Shown piece by piece: positions 31,832 to 32,724 of a stretch of 32,724 nt of DNA (positions are counted from its first letter, which is position 1; every line of letters starts with the position of its first letter). Source of the DNA: Bacteroidales bacterium. Lineage in GTDB: Bacteria; Bacteroidota; Bacteroidia; Bacteroidales; P3. The DNA lies in NCBI GenBank assembly GCA_017469625.1, contig JAFUGA010000038.1, forward strand, positions 1-32,724, read 5' to 3'. The notes under the pieces were generated by a model, which worked only from the letters and a program-made list of their open reading frames with translations, had not been told where the DNA came from and ran no database searches. A program made the translations under genes and the position numbers.

Positions 31832-32724
31832 TTATTTTTTGATTAACTTTTCTGTTTTTACAAAATTATCTGTTTGAATTCTTATGTAATAAATACCACT
31901 TGAAAGATTAGATGTTTCTATTTCTAAATCTTCATTGCCTTTTGTAAGAGTAGTAGTTGAAATAATTTGTCCCTGTTGATTTGTTACTACAATATCTGCC
32001 CGTTCATTTAAACCTTTTATGTTTAGTGTTGTGTTTTTATCTGTAGTATTTGGATACAGAGAAACAGTAGTATTTTCTGCAACATCATCTATACCTACTT
32101 GTTCACAATTTTCAAAAATATTACCAAACCATTTCCACACAGGAGATGCTTGATACACAACACTTTTGCCACAAGGAACAATTAAAGTCATATTGCTTTG
32201 GTTATTACCAAATGTATTTTCTTCCACATCAGCAGGTATATTTCCTAAACAAATAATGGTATCTAAAGAAGTGCAATCTGAAAAAGTCCATTTTCCAATA
32301 GAGGTAACACTATTAGGAATAGTTACTGAGGTTAAAGAAGAACAATCTGAAAAAGCACCATTACCAATAGAAGTAACACTATTACCTATAGTTACAGAGG
32401 TTAAAGAAGAACAACCCAAAAAAGCAGACTCTCTAATAGAAGTAACACTATTTGGAATAGTTACAGAGGTTAAAGAGGAGCAACCAGAAAAAGCAGACTC
32501 TCTAATAGAAGTAACACTGTTAGGAATAGTTATAGAGGCTAAAGAAGAACAACTTGAAAAAGTATAACTTTCAATAGTAGTAACACTATTAGGAATAGTT
32601 ATAGAGGTTAAAGAGGAGCAACCAGAAAAAGCAGACTCTCTAATAGAAGTAACACTGTTAGGAATAGTTATAGAGGCTAAAGAAGAACAACTTGAAAAAG
32701 TATAACTTTCAATAGTAGTAACAC
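31832..32724 (-). CDS. BspA-like leucine-rich repeat protein with T9SS type A domain (N-terminus beyond window)
   Basis: The C-terminal 297 codons of a secreted leucine-rich protein, open to the window edge. LRR_5 repeats (SSLTSVTIPNSVTSIRESAF type) lead into the same spacer (LIVPCGKSVVYQASPVWKWF) and Por-type sorting domain (SLYPNTTDKNTTLNIKGL to VKTEKLIKK) as the gene ending at 20781, with roughly 90% DNA identity by eye over the last ~450 nt. An internal start at 32419 is not real: it is a TTG inside a repeat. The canonical SLYPNPT is SLYPNTT here. The N-terminal repeats contain an exact 138-nt tandem duplication. Confidence 0.88.
   Translation of the reverse strand, partial: VTTIESYTFSSCSSLASITIPNSVTSIRESAFSGCSSLTSITIPNSVTTIESYTFSSCSSLASITIPNSVTSIRESAFSGCSSLTSVTIPNSVTSIRESAFLGCSSLTSVTIGNSVTSIGNGAFSDCSSLTSVTIPNSVTSIGKWTFSDCTSLDTIICLGNIPADVEENTFGNNQSNMTLIVPCGKSVVYQASPVWKWFGNIFENCEQVGIDDVAENTTVSLYPNTTDKNTTLNIKGLNERADIVVTNQQGQIISTTTLTKGNEDLEIETSNLSSGIYYIRIQTDNFVKTEKLIKK
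32481..32724 (-). repeat. Exact 138-nt tandem repeat inside the BspA-like gene
   Basis: The unit at 32481-32618 is repeated from 32619, identical over all 106 nt visible before the window ends. The unit is 46 codons, two leucine-rich repeats, so changes in copy number keep the frame. Confidence 0.85.

Noticed and set aside
32166-32567. 133-aa ORF on + opposite the second BspA-like gene
   Set aside because: It is a shadow of the leucine-rich repeats on the other strand; its repeated EVTLL..EVKEEQ pattern mirrors them.
1-32724. tRNA, rRNA, integrase and insertion-sequence genes
   Set aside because: I looked for T-loop-like motifs, transposase and integrase motifs in the translated frames and saw none; a covariance search would be needed to exclude a tRNA fully.

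Overview
The window reads as a chromosomal segment of a low-G+C member of the Bacteroidota, probably order Bacteroidales. Supporting signs are two kinds of type IX secretion C-terminal sorting domain (gliding-associated type B and the Por-type 'SLYPNPT' form), BspA-like leucine-rich proteins, a zinc-ribbon-less sirtuin, and promoters of the Bacteroidota form (TTTG, 19-20 bp, TAnnTTTG). The species cannot be named from the sequence.

Layout. Positions 1-438 hold no convincing gene, only a terminator. From 439 to 18293 every gene is on the minus strand: a giant T9SS type B secreted protein (439-3261), then queD, a PerM/AI-2E permease and mutS2 as one operon (3356-7384), then a long gltX-to-radical-SAM run (7733-18293). 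That run is gltX, a DUF2520 Rossmann protein, a Dam-like DNA adenine methyltransferase, its presumed restriction endonuclease, a sirtuin, miaB, a Wza-like export lipoprotein, a Wzc-like tyrosine autokinase and a radical SAM enzyme. Many of these genes overlap or are separated by a few bases. From about 18.3 kb the character changes to an accessory region with mixed strands, long AT-rich gaps, gene debris (HepT remnant, HTH remnant, a foreign-looking fragment), two BspA-like paralogues in inverted orientation, a D-Ala-D-Ala dipeptidase lipoprotein, an AAA/DUF4143 ATPase behind twin palindromes, a Fic protein, a vWA protein, a Nudix/NrtR-like protein, a Sel1 repeat protein and two RelE/ParE- and YoeB-type toxin-antitoxin pairs.

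Most notable observations. (1) Three intergenic regions (about 7520-7720, 18360-18440, 24367-24710) carry one family of arrays in which a short core (CTTTGTTTTA-like) recurs with an exact 21-nt period, with no register slip over as many as 17 units. (2) The tetramer GATC is almost absent: by eye I find two copies in 32.7 kb, both inside the methyltransferase gene, which points to a GATC-specific restriction-modification system embedded in a housekeeping operon. (3) Two copies, on opposite strands, of a small-ORF element encode 26-29 aa peptides sharing 'TTSLL..YMGG', run into an 8-10 base G tract, and are followed by a hairpin with CTTGTCTG. (4) A 22-bp palindrome is duplicated 33 bp apart over the promoter of the AAA ATPase gene. 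Base counts and identities quoted are from reading by eye and should be recomputed.
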